In this document: positions 1-6,010 of the stretch, piece after piece | Layout: each line of letters opens with the position of its first letter | How positions within the stretch are numbered: position 1 is the stretch's first letter | From: Gammaproteobacteria bacterium | GTDB taxonomy: Bacteria; Gemmatimonadota; Gemmatimonadetes; Longimicrobiales; Gaopeijiaceae | Direction of reading: 5' to 3' | DNA length: 6,522 bases | NCBI GenBank assembly: GCA_009843625.1 | Contig: VYDD01000277.1 | Span: forward strand, 1 to 6,522 | Translations under genes and position numbers: made by a program | The notes under the pieces: model-generated | Seen by the model: only the letters and a program-made list of their open reading frames with translations | The model's database searches: none | Told to the model about the DNA's origin: nothing

Positions 1-56
1 GGACAGGACGGCGCCCGCGAGGGCTCGTTGCCGTCCGTCCCGCCCACAAAGTGCAT
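1..56 (-). CDS. Possible start of a further leftward gene (partial)
   Basis: An ATG at 56-54 overlaps the TGA stop (58-56) of the gene to its right in a TGATG arrangement, which is typical of translationally coupled genes. The frame stays open for the 18 full codons left in the window and begins MHFVGGTDGNEP. No motif is visible in so short a piece. The nearest good Shine-Dalgarno-like sequence (GGAGGT, complement of 77-82) lies about 20 bases upstream, which is too far to help much. The only support is the overlap and the open frame, so this is a weak call. Confidence 0.25.
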   Translation of the reverse strand, partial: MHFVGGTDGNEPSRAPSC

Positions 57-388
57 CAACCCGCGGGGGTGCCGCCACCTCCGGGACCGCGCGGGGCACG
101 CGCGATTCCCTCCGCCTTCTTCGCCACGGCCTTGGGCACCTCGGTCGGGGTCGCGCCTCCCAGCAGCTGTTCCGCGAAGTCCAGGCGCTCCTCCACCGAC
201 CCCAGGTGGTAGGCGATCTCGGTTACGTCGCGGCGGATTCCCTCGAGTTCGGCGCGGGTCGGGGCGCCGGTTGCGCTCACTCCCGGAATGCGGCGCATGA
301 AGAACTGGGCGAGGAGGATGCCGGCCGCGCCGATCATGCCGCCGGTGACGAAGACGGATACCAGCACGATCAGGATTTCCGCTTCCAT
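56..388 (-). CDS. Small membrane-anchored coiled-coil protein
   Basis: This 110-residue protein is not recognised as a named family. Residues about 4-30 form one hydrophobic segment (ILIVLVSVFVTGGMIGAAG and onward), followed by a positive MRR stop-transfer patch. Residues about 43-75 are charged and predicted helical (RAELEGIRRDVTEI, then VEERLDFAEQLL) and look like a short coiled coil. The tail is rich in Ala, Gly and Pro and looks disordered. A single N-terminal membrane helix followed by a helical region ending in an ERxxxxE-like stretch resembles the layout of phage-shock protein PspB. That is similarity of architecture only, and no PspA or PspC gene is in view. The chosen ATG places the hydrophobic segment at the N-terminus. 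A weak purine-rich GGGAAGG lies just upstream but very close to the start. The gene is divergent from the S9 peptidase. Confidence 0.72.
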   Translation of the reverse strand: MEAEILIVLVSVFVTGGMIGAAGILLAQFFMRRIPGVSATGAPTRAELEGIRRDVTEIAYHLGSVEERLDFAEQLLGGATPTEVPKAVAKKAEGIARAPRGPGGGGTPAG

Positions 389-500
389 GCCTTCCCGCCC
401 CGTTCGAGGAAACCGGCGCCGGCGCCGCGGCTCGAAGCGCCCGCGCGCGACTCGTTTATCGCATGAACCCGCGGGATGGTTCCCCGACCGGTCTTCCCCG

Positions 501-518
501 GGCTCATCGAGGTGAGCC
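501..518. promoter_or_regulatory. Inverted repeat in the divergent intergenic region
   Basis: A perfect 6-base inverted repeat, GGCTCA-N6-TGAGCC, lies in the 226-base gap (389-614) between two divergent genes, about 97 bases before the peptidase start. Its size and position suit either an operator for a dimeric regulator or a small hairpin in the leader RNA. I see no convincing -35/-10 pair for either gene in this gap. A 14-base GC-only palindrome also lies at 414-427 but may be chance in such GC-rich sequence. The function is inferred from position only. Confidence 0.25.
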
Positions 519-614
519 TCAACGCCCTTGCCCCGCTTTCGGCGACGGATTCACTTGTGCACCACTGTCCCGGGCAGCCGCCGTGTCGTCCCTCCATCCG
601 AACAGAGCCCTACC

Positions 615-3227
615 ATGAACGCCATCGTCAGGTTTCTCTCCCGTCCGATTTCGCCCGCGCCGCGCGCGTTTTCGCCCCTCCTCATGCTCATCGCGCTCGC
701 GCCGCGCCCCGCGGAGGCGGCTCCCATTCCGGCCCCGCAGGAGTCCGATGCCCAGGCCGGTCCGGCGAACTACGAGCTCGCCGCCCGCTTCGCGCCCTAC
801 CGAATCAGCGAGATGGTGCATTCGACATCGGTCGATCCGCAGTGGATCGAGGGCACCGACAGGTTCTGGTACGAGTGGGAGAACGCCGACGGCACGTTCT
901 TCTACATCGTCGATCCCGGCGCCGGATCGCGCACCCTGCTCTTCGACAACGACCGCATCGCCGCCGAACTGACGCGCATCACCCGCGATCCGTGGGACGG
1001 GCAGCATCTGCCCATCCGCAACATCCGCTTCATCAGCGACAACATCCTCCACTTCGAGGTGGAATCCTCGCAGGACGAGGAGGTGGAGGATGAGGACGAG
1101 GAAGTGGAGGAGGATCAGGACGACGAGGAGGACGACTCGGGCAGTTCGACCCGCAAGCGGGTCCACTACTTCGAGTACACGGTGTCGACCCGGACCCTGC
1201 GGGAGCTCGAGGACTACGAGGCCCCCGACAACCATCCCGACTGGGCCAGCGTGTCCCCCGACGGCCAGACCGTGGTCTTCGCCCGCGACCACAACCTCTT
1301 CATGATGGGCGGCGACGACTACGAGCAGATTCTGGAGGCCCGGCGAGGCAAATCCGGGGACGAAGCCGACGACGCCGAGGACGATGTCGAGGTCTCCGAG
1401 ACCCAGCTCACCACCGACGGCGAGCAGTACTACACGTACGAGGCCAACTACACCGGCCGCGGCGAGACGAACGTCACGCTCGAGGAGGAGAAGGATGACC
1501 GCAAGGCGGCGTCGATCTCGTGGGCCAAGGACTCGGAGCGCTTTGCGCTGATTCGGCGCGACAACCGCGAGGTCGGCGAGCTCTGGGTCGTGCACGTGGT
1601 GGGGAATGGCAACGACCGCCCGGAACTCGAGACCTACTCCTACGAGATGGCCGGCGAGGAGTCGGTCACGCAGGAGGAACTCATCGTCTACGACCTGGCC
1701 TCCAAGAGCCAGGTGACCGTTTCCCACGAGCCCTGGAAGGACGAAGATCTGAGCATCACGACGCAGCGCCAGTTCGACTACCCGGACTCCGACGAGCCGG
1801 ACCGCTCGCTGTGGATCTCGGACGACTCCGAGGAGCTGTACTTCATGCGCCTGAGCCGGGACCGGCACCGGGCCGCGGTCATGGTTGCGGACGCCGCCAG
1901 CGGCGATGCCCGCATGCTCTTCGTGGACAGCCTGAACACCTACATCGAGACCCGTCCGGTCGAAATGCTCGACAACGGTGACATGCTGTGGTGGTCGGAG
2001 CGGGACGGCTGGGCCCACCTCTACCTCTACGGGCCAGACGGGGAAGTGAGGCAGCGGCTCACCGAGGGCCCCTGGCACGTGGACGGCATCGTCGGCGTGG
2101 ACGAGGCGCGCGGCTTCGTCTTCTTCACCGGTCAGGGACGAGAAGAGGGCGAGGACCCCTACTACGCGCACCTCTACCGGGTGAGCCTGAACGGTACGGG
2201 GCTCACGCTGCTGAACCCCGGGAACTTCGACTTCCAGTCCGAGATGGGCGAGTCGAACCGCTACTTCGTCAGCAACTACTCGCGCGTCGACACGGCTCCC
2301 ACGACCGCGCTCTTCGACGCCTCCGGCCGGCGCATCATGGATCTGGGAGAGGCAGACTTCGGCGCTCTGGAAGCCGCCGGGTACCAGTTCCCCGAGACGT
2401 ACCAGGTGGAAGCCGCGGACGGCGTGACCGACATCTACGGCGTGATGTACAAGCCCTACGACTTCGATCCGTCGAAGACGTATCCCATTGTCGCGTACGT
2501 CTATCCGGGACCGCAGACCGAGTCGGTGTCGAAATCGTGGTCCGCCAATCCCTACGAGCAGGCGCTCGCGCAGTTCGGCATGATCGTCGTGACCATGGGG
2601 AACCGAGGCGGACATCCGGACCGCTCAAAGTGGTACCACAACTATGGATACGGCGATCTGCGCGATTATGGACTAGCGGATAAGAAAGCCGTCATAGAGC
2701 AACTGGCAGACCGCCACGACTTTATCGACGTAGACAAAGTAGGAATATACGGACATTCCGGAGGCGGCTTCATGTCCACCGCGGCCATGCTCGTCTATCC
2801 CGATTTCTTCAAGGTCGCGGTGTCGTCGGCGGGCAACCACAACAACGACGTGTACAACCGGTCCTGGTCGGAGACCCACCATGGCGTCAAGGAGGTCGTG
2901 GACGACGAGGGCAATGTGAGCTTCGAATACGACATCGAGCGCAACTCGGACCTCGCCGCCAACCTCAAGGGCCACCTCCTGCTCACAACCGGCGACAACG
3001 ACAACAACGTCCACCACGCCGGTACCTTCCGCATGGCGGAGGCTCTCATCCGCGCCAACAAGCGGTTCGACTTCTTCATCTTCCCGGGCCAGCGCCACGG
3101 CTTCGGCGACATGAGCGACTACTGGTTCTGGCTGCGCGCCGAGTACTTCGTGAAGCACTTGCTGGGCGACACCCGCTGGGACGTGGACATCATCCCGCTG
3201 CAAATGAACTCGCCGCAGACGCGCTGA
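615..3227 (+). CDS. Secreted S9 serine peptidase, dipeptidyl-peptidase IV type
   Basis: Predicted 870-residue exported serine peptidase that removes or trims N-terminal peptides; exact specificity is unknown. The ATG at 615 is chosen because it gives a signal peptide: Arg6, Arg10 and Arg17, a hydrophobic core at about 19-29, and a likely cleavage after AEA (residue 35). The frame is open further upstream, but an earlier start would bury that signal. The propeller half (about 190-600) contains the DPPIV-type NHPDWASVSPDG at 206. The alpha/beta-hydrolase half (about 615-870) shows YVYPGP with the oxyanion Tyr630, nucleophile Ser715 in GHSGGG, Asp796 in DNDNNVH, and His828 in PGQRHGF. The triad is therefore complete. 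GHSGGG replaces the GWSYGG of classical DPP IV. I do not see the usual substrate-binding Glu motif. Two acidic inserts (154-174 and 249-262) interrupt the propeller half, and codons over about 663-719 are atypical. No strong ribosome-binding site precedes the start. Confidence 0.93.
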   Translation: MNAIVRFLSRPISPAPRAFSPLLMLIALAPRPAEAAPIPAPQESDAQAGPANYELAARFAPYRISEMVHSTSVDPQWIEGTDRFWYEWENADGTFFYIVDPGAGSRTLLFDNDRIAAELTRITRDPWDGQHLPIRNIRFISDNILHFEVESSQDEEVEDEDEEVEEDQDDEEDDSGSSTRKRVHYFEYTVSTRTLRELEDYEAPDNHPDWASVSPDGQTVVFARDHNLFMMGGDDYEQILEARRGKSGDEADDAEDDVEVSETQLTTDGEQYYTYEANYTGRGETNVTLEEEKDDRKAASISWAKDSERFALIRRDNREVGELWVVHVVGNGNDRPELETYSYEMAGEESVTQEELIVYDLASKSQVTVSHEPWKDEDLSITTQRQFDYPDSDEPDRSLWISDDSEELYFMRLSRDRHRAAVMVADAASGDARMLFVDSLNTYIETRPVEMLDNGDMLWWSERDGWAHLYLYGPDGEVRQRLTEGPWHVDGIVGVDEARGFVFFTGQGREEGEDPYYAHLYRVSLNGTGLTLLNPGNFDFQSEMGESNRYFVSNYSRVDTAPTTALFDASGRRIMDLGEADFGALEAAGYQFPETYQVEAADGVTDIYGVMYKPYDFDPSKTYPIVAYVYPGPQTESVSKSWSANPYEQALAQFGMIVVTMGNRGGHPDRSKWYHNYGYGDLRDYGLADKKAVIEQLADRHDFIDVDKVGIYGHSGGGFMSTAAMLVYPDFFKVAVSSAGNHNNDVYNRSWSETHHGVKEVVDDEGNVSFEYDIERNSDLAANLKGHLLLTTGDNDNNVHHAGTFRMAEALIRANKRFDFFIFPGQRHGFGDMSDYWFWLRAEYFVKHLLGDTRWDVDIIPLQMNSPQTR
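1074..1136 (+). repeat. 21-base near-tandem repeat coding an acidic tract
   Basis: Three successive 21-base units (1074-1094, 1095-1115, 1116-1136) encode DEEVEDE, DEEVEED and QDDEEDD in the peptidase. The first two units match at 18 of 21 bases by eye; the third is more diverged. Eighteen of the 21 encoded residues are acidic. This looks like an in-frame expansion by replication slippage within a loop of the N-terminal half. It keeps the reading frame because the unit length is a multiple of three. Confidence 0.7.
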
Positions 3228-3295
3228 GGGGGGATCTGAACACCGCCAGGCCGATCTGCGATGCCAACAGCACTACGCCGCAGAGAGACCGTGTC

Positions 3296-3301
3296 AAAGG
3301 A
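3296..3301 (+). promoter_or_regulatory. Ribosome binding site of the lipoprotein gene
   Basis: AAAGGA stands 9 bases before the ATG at 3311, good Shine-Dalgarno spacing. It supports that start, which also gives a lipoprotein signal peptide. The 83-base gap after the peptidase gene shows no clear terminator hairpin and no clear promoter, so read-through from the peptidase gene is possible. Confidence 0.6.
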
Positions 3302-3310
3302 TCGCGCAGC

Positions 3311-3841
3311 ATGAGATCAGCTTCCCTTCGCCGACGGGCGCTGGCGGCCGCGTGTCTAGTCCTCTGTGCGACTTCCGGCTGCCGGCCCGACGAGGACCCA
3401 GCCGAGCTGTCGGAGGCCCACGCCGTGGCGATCCGTGACAGCGTGTCTAATGCGCTCGATGCGTTTCGCGAACTCGGCTCGGGCCTGGACCCGACTGCGG
3501 TCGCCGGCTTCTACTCCGAATCCCCCGCGTTTCAGTTCTACGAAAACGGGGCGCTGCGCTACGAGTCGGCGGCCGACGTGCGCGCCGCGCTCGAGGGTCT
3601 CGGCCCGGGAATGCGGGTCACGACGGAGTACTCGGACACCGACATCGAGGCCCTCGCGCCGGGTGTCGCGCTGGTCCGGTCTCTTTTCGAGAGCACAGTC
3701 GAGGGTGAAGGCGGGTTCGCGTTTACGTACAGCGGGGCGATGACGGCGGTCTGGGTCCACGAAGCGGACGGGTGGCGCATCCTGAGCGGGCACACCTCCG
3801 CGCCCGTCCCCCGGGGAGGCGCGGAGGACGGGGCTCCGTGA
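3311..3841 (+). CDS. Predicted lipoprotein with SnoaL/NTF2-like domain
   Basis: This 176-residue protein has a type II signal peptide: a basic start (SLRRR), a hydrophobic core (LAAACLVL), then a lipobox-like TSGC with Cys24 as the expected lipid-modified residue. The Thr at position -3 is not ideal, so lipidation is likely but not certain. Residues about 35-165 look like a cone-shaped SnoaL_3/DUF4440 domain of the NTF2-like superfamily: an N-terminal helix (RDSVSNALDAF), a GLDPTAVAGFYSE segment, then beta strands ending in WVHEADGWRILSGHTSAP (148-165). Members of this fold range from isomerases and hydrolases to plain ligand-binding proteins, so the fold does not give the reaction. Its stop shares four bases (GTGA) with the start of the amine oxidase gene, so the two are probably translated together. 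The product may bind a ligand for that enzyme; this is inference. Confidence 0.8.
   Translation: MRSASLRRRALAAACLVLCATSGCRPDEDPAELSEAHAVAIRDSVSNALDAFRELGSGLDPTAVAGFYSESPAFQFYENGALRYESAADVRAALEGLGPGMRVTTEYSDTDIEALAPGVALVRSLFESTVEGEGGFAFTYSGAMTAVWVHEADGWRILSGHTSAPVPRGGAEDGAP
3823..3827 (+). promoter_or_regulatory. Ribosome binding site deciding the GTG start of the amine oxidase
   Basis: GGAGG lies 10 bases before the GTG at 3838, inside the end of the lipoprotein gene. It favours this GTG over the upstream in-frame ATG at 3772, which would add 22 residues ahead of a twin-arginine motif. The GTG start gives a normal Tat signal and a GTGA stop/start overlap. Confidence 0.65.
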
Positions 3842-5310
3842 CAGGGCGGCAGCTGACTCGCCGCACCTTCCTCAAAGGCGCATTCGCCGCGGCCGGACTC
3901 GCGCCCGGCGCGTCGCCACTGGCGAAACGGCGTGGTGTCCCTTTGCGCCGCGGCGCCACCGCCGCTGATTCCTCGCGGCGCGACGAGAGAGTGCTCATCG
4001 TCGGCGCAGGCATGTCCGGCCTGGCGGCGGCCGCCGAACTCCGTGAGCTCGGATTCGCAGATGTTGCGATTCTGGAAGCGCGTGACCGAATCGGCGGGCG
4101 CCTCTGGACGGACGCCATTGGCGGCAACATTCCCGTCGATCTCGGGGCATCCTGGATCCACGGCGTAGACGGCAACCCCATCACCGCCATCGCCAGGGGA
4201 AACGACATCGCAACGCACCCCACCGACTACGACAACGACGTGGTGCACTTCCACAATGCCGAGCGGCCGTCACCATCCGCCGGGCGGGCGCTGCGCCGTT
4301 TCTGGCGACTCGCGGAGCGCCAGCCCGGCACCAACCTGCAGTCTGTCTACGAACAGCTACTTGGTATCGAGCCGCTGACGGTCCCGGACCGGCGCTATCT
4401 GGACTATCTGTTGAACACCATCGTCGAGCACGAGCACGCCGCCGACCTGCGGAATCTCTCCCTGGAAAGCATCCAGGGCGGAGATGAGTATGACGGCCAT
4501 GACGCGGTGTTTCCGGGCGGATACGGACAGGTCGCCGACGTTCTGGGGGGTGGCCTGGACATCCGGTTCCGGGAAGCCGTGACGGAGATCGACTACGCAG
4601 AGACGGACATCGTCCTGACGACGGCCGCCGGTGCGACCTTCGAGGCCACCCGAGTCGTGGTTACGGTTCCGCTCGGAGTGCTGAAGCAGGACCTCATATC
4701 GTTCCTGCCCCGGTTGCCGCCGCGGAAGCGCGGCGCGATCGACGGCCTGGAGATGGGCGTGCTCAACAAGACATGCCTGCTGTTTGACGACGTGTTCTGG
4801 GACAACGACGTGGAACTCATCGGCTACGTCGGTGCCCGGAGAGGGCAGTGGGCCGAGGCCCTCAACCTGCATCCGTACACGGGGCATCCGATTCTGATGA
4901 TGTTCAACGCCGGAGCCTACGGCGCCCGGATCGAGCGGCTTTCGGACCAGGAGATCGTCGCGCAGGCGGTTGCGGCGCTCGAAAGCATGTATGGCGTCAT
5001 CCCGCCGCCCGTGGATGCCCTCATCACACGTTGGCGCTCGGATCCGTGGGCCCGGGGGTCCTACTCGTATGTGCCGGCCGGATCCTCGTATCGGCGATAC
5101 GCCGAACTGGGCGAGCCGGTCGGCGACAAGCTGTTCTTTGCCGGGGAGGCGACACACGTCGAGTTCCCATCGACCGTGCACGGCGCGTTTCTCTCGGGCG
5201 TTCGCGCAGCCCGCCAGATCGCCGCGCTCCCCGCGCGCGGTGGCGAGGGAGAGGCGTCTAACCGGACGAGAACGGCGTCCAGCCCGAGGCTATGGTGGGC
5301 TCGCGCATGA
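3838..5310 (+). CDS. Tat-exported flavin amine oxidase (polyamine oxidase/LSD1-like)
   Basis: This 490-residue FAD enzyme should oxidise an amine to an imine with release of hydrogen peroxide; the substrate is unknown. From the GTG start, residues 7-13 are TRRTFLK, an exact twin-arginine motif, followed by an Ala/Gly-rich hydrophobic stretch. This predicts export of the folded, FAD-loaded protein. FAD-binding features are GAGMSG (56-61), the ribose-binding Glu80 in ILEARDRIGGR, and AGEATH (435-440). Active-site features of the amine oxidase family are WIHG with His108, as in spermine/N-acetylpolyamine oxidases; Lys311 in VLNKTCL, matching the catalytic lysine of LSD1 (Lys661); and DPWARGSYSYVPAGSS (402-417), nearly the LSD1 sequence, with Trp404 and Tyr409 at its aromatic-cage positions. 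The family's conserved end falls near residue 465. The last 25 or so residues are unconserved and overlap the toxin gene on the other strand. An amino acid oxidase is an alternative. Confidence 0.93.
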   Translation: MTGRQLTRRTFLKGAFAAAGLAPGASPLAKRRGVPLRRGATAADSSRRDERVLIVGAGMSGLAAAAELRELGFADVAILEARDRIGGRLWTDAIGGNIPVDLGASWIHGVDGNPITAIARGNDIATHPTDYDNDVVHFHNAERPSPSAGRALRRFWRLAERQPGTNLQSVYEQLLGIEPLTVPDRRYLDYLLNTIVEHEHAADLRNLSLESIQGGDEYDGHDAVFPGGYGQVADVLGGGLDIRFREAVTEIDYAETDIVLTTAAGATFEATRVVVTVPLGVLKQDLISFLPRLPPRKRGAIDGLEMGVLNKTCLLFDDVFWDNDVELIGYVGARRGQWAEALNLHPYTGHPILMMFNAGAYGARIERLSDQEIVAQAVAALESMYGVIPPPVDALITRWRSDPWARGSYSYVPAGSSYRRYAELGEPVGDKLFFAGEATHVEFPSTVHGAFLSGVRAARQIAALPARGGEGEASNRTRTASSPRLWWARA

Positions 5311-5725
5311 TGCGGAGGTCGGGTGGGGTGACGATCTCGCAGGTCGGGCCGGGAGCGCGGGCGCGGCGGCGGTCGAGGGTGACCAGCGGGCAGGAAAGGG
5401 CCTCGGCGAGCGCTACGTACCACGCGTCGTAGATGGTGATGTTGTGGCGCAATTCCCATATGCGGTCTGCCAACGGGGCGAACGGGTAGAGTTCGATTTC
5501 GAGCGTGAGCAGGTCGCGGTGCGCGAGAGCCGCTTCAAAGCTCGGAAGATGCCCGGTCAACTCCATGCGACGAAGCGCGTTGCCTGCCTCGGCCAGAACC
5601 ATCTGCGGAGCCGCCATCGAACCCTTCTCGCCCGCATCCGCGATCGCGGCCTCGGACCAGGTTCCATCCGGTCCCAGGTGCGCGACGGCCGCCGCGAGCA
5701 CCGACCCATCTACGACGACCGTCAC
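5258..5725 (-). CDS. vapC: VapC-family PIN-domain toxin
   Basis: This 155-residue PIN-domain protein is a predicted metal-dependent RNase and the toxin half of a type II toxin-antitoxin pair. The four acidic residues expected in the active site are present: Asp6 in VVVDGS, Glu46 in LAEAGNALRR, Asp100 in TIYDAWYVALAEAL and Asp118 in VTLDRR. The start is GTG at 5725, which overlaps the antitoxin stop as GTGA, so the pair should be translationally coupled. The conserved domain ends near CEIVTPPDL; about the last 20 residues (RIMREPTIASGWTPFSSG) look like an extension. The final 53 bases overlap the end of the convergent amine oxidase gene. The RNA target (tRNA, rRNA or mRNA) cannot be told from the sequence. 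Confidence 0.93.
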   Translation of the reverse strand: MTVVVDGSVLAAAVAHLGPDGTWSEAAIADAGEKGSMAAPQMVLAEAGNALRRMELTGHLPSFEAALAHRDLLTLEIELYPFAPLADRIWELRHNITIYDAWYVALAEALSCPLVTLDRRRARAPGPTCEIVTPPDLRIMREPTIASGWTPFSSG

Positions 5726-5958
5726 TTCCGGTCAGCGTCCCGCGCGCGTAGAATCTCCTCCGTGGTCACGCTGTTCTTCATCGCGCGCTTGTGGGCGCGG
5801 ACGTCCCTGAGCCACTCCTCGATCGAAGGCTTGGCCACCAGCCGCACCAGTTCGCCACGCAGGTACTCCTGCATGGACTGGCCTCTTGCGGCAGCGCGCG
5901 CGGCGATCTTGTCGCGCACTTCCTCGGGCACGCCTCGGATGGTGATCTGAACGCTCAT
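5722..5958 (-). CDS. vapB: VapB/FitA-like antitoxin
   Basis: This 78-residue antitoxin partners the adjacent PIN toxin. The N-terminal half (VQITIRGVPEEVRDKIAARAAARGQSMQEYLRG, residues 3-35, given here in part for its pattern) has the beta strand, helix, helix order of a ribbon-helix-helix DNA-binding domain. That domain normally dimerises and represses its own operon. The C-terminal half (SIEEWLRDVRAHKRAM, then TTEEILRARDADRK) is charged and helical, as expected for the part that wraps the toxin and blocks its active site. The ATG at 5958 directly follows a short AT-rich stretch, and no Shine-Dalgarno sequence precedes it, which fits a leaderless message. The stop overlaps the toxin start by four bases. 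Confidence 0.9.
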   Translation of the reverse strand: MSVQITIRGVPEEVRDKIAARAAARGQSMQEYLRGELVRLVAKPSIEEWLRDVRAHKRAMKNSVTTEEILRARDADRK

Positions 5959-5964
5959 GACAGC

Positions 5965-5993
5965 ATTTTAGCGTCACAGACATCAATCTGCAA
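5965..5993 (-). promoter_or_regulatory. Candidate vapBC promoter giving a leaderless message
   Basis: Reading leftward, TTGCAG (5993-5988), a 17-base spacer and TAAAAT (5970-5965) resemble a sigma-70 promoter, with a good -10 and a -35 sharing only TTG. This is the most AT-rich spot near the gene. Transcription would begin close to 5958, the A of the antitoxin ATG. A weak inverted repeat, CAGA-N6-TCTG (5977-5990), sits within the spacer and overlaps the -35 edge, where an autorepressing ribbon-helix-helix dimer could bind. Both are predictions by eye. Confidence 0.4.
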
Positions 5994-6010
5994 GCACTGG
6001 CCGACGGCCG

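Noticed and set aside
414..427. A 14-base perfect palindrome made only of G and C, taken as a possible terminator or operator
   Set aside because: There is no following T run and no loop, and alternating GC blocks of this sort arise easily at this base composition.
519..2615. A 698-codon open frame on the minus strand opposite the S9 peptidase gene
   Set aside because: Its translation is a monotone mix of Val, Leu, Gly, Arg and His with no domain, as expected opposite a GC-rich, Asp/Glu-rich gene. The plus-strand frame carries a signal peptide and full catalytic motifs.
2673..3203. A 176-codon minus-strand open frame opposite the peptidase catalytic domain
   Set aside because: It is rich in Val, Ala and His without motifs and lies entirely opposite conserved active-site sequence, so it is an antisense shadow.
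3228..3310. A rho-independent terminator after the peptidase gene
   Set aside because: I find no GC-rich hairpin followed by a T run in this gap, so an end of transcription here is not supported.
3772..3837. Upstream ATG as the start of the amine oxidase
   Set aside because: It would place 22 Arg/Pro/Gly-rich residues before the twin-arginine motif and overlap the lipoprotein gene by 70 bases. The GTG at 3838 has a ribosome binding site and the GTGA overlap.
3559..4254. A minus-strand open frame spanning the lipoprotein/oxidase junction
   Set aside because: No recognisable motif, and it runs opposite both the SnoaL-like domain and the FAD-binding motif, which explain the sequence fully.
4970..5950. 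A 326-codon plus-strand open frame across the oxidase end and the toxin-antitoxin genes
   Set aside because: Arg/Ser-rich composition without a domain. It runs antisense to vapC and vapB, whose catalytic and ribbon-helix-helix features are clear.
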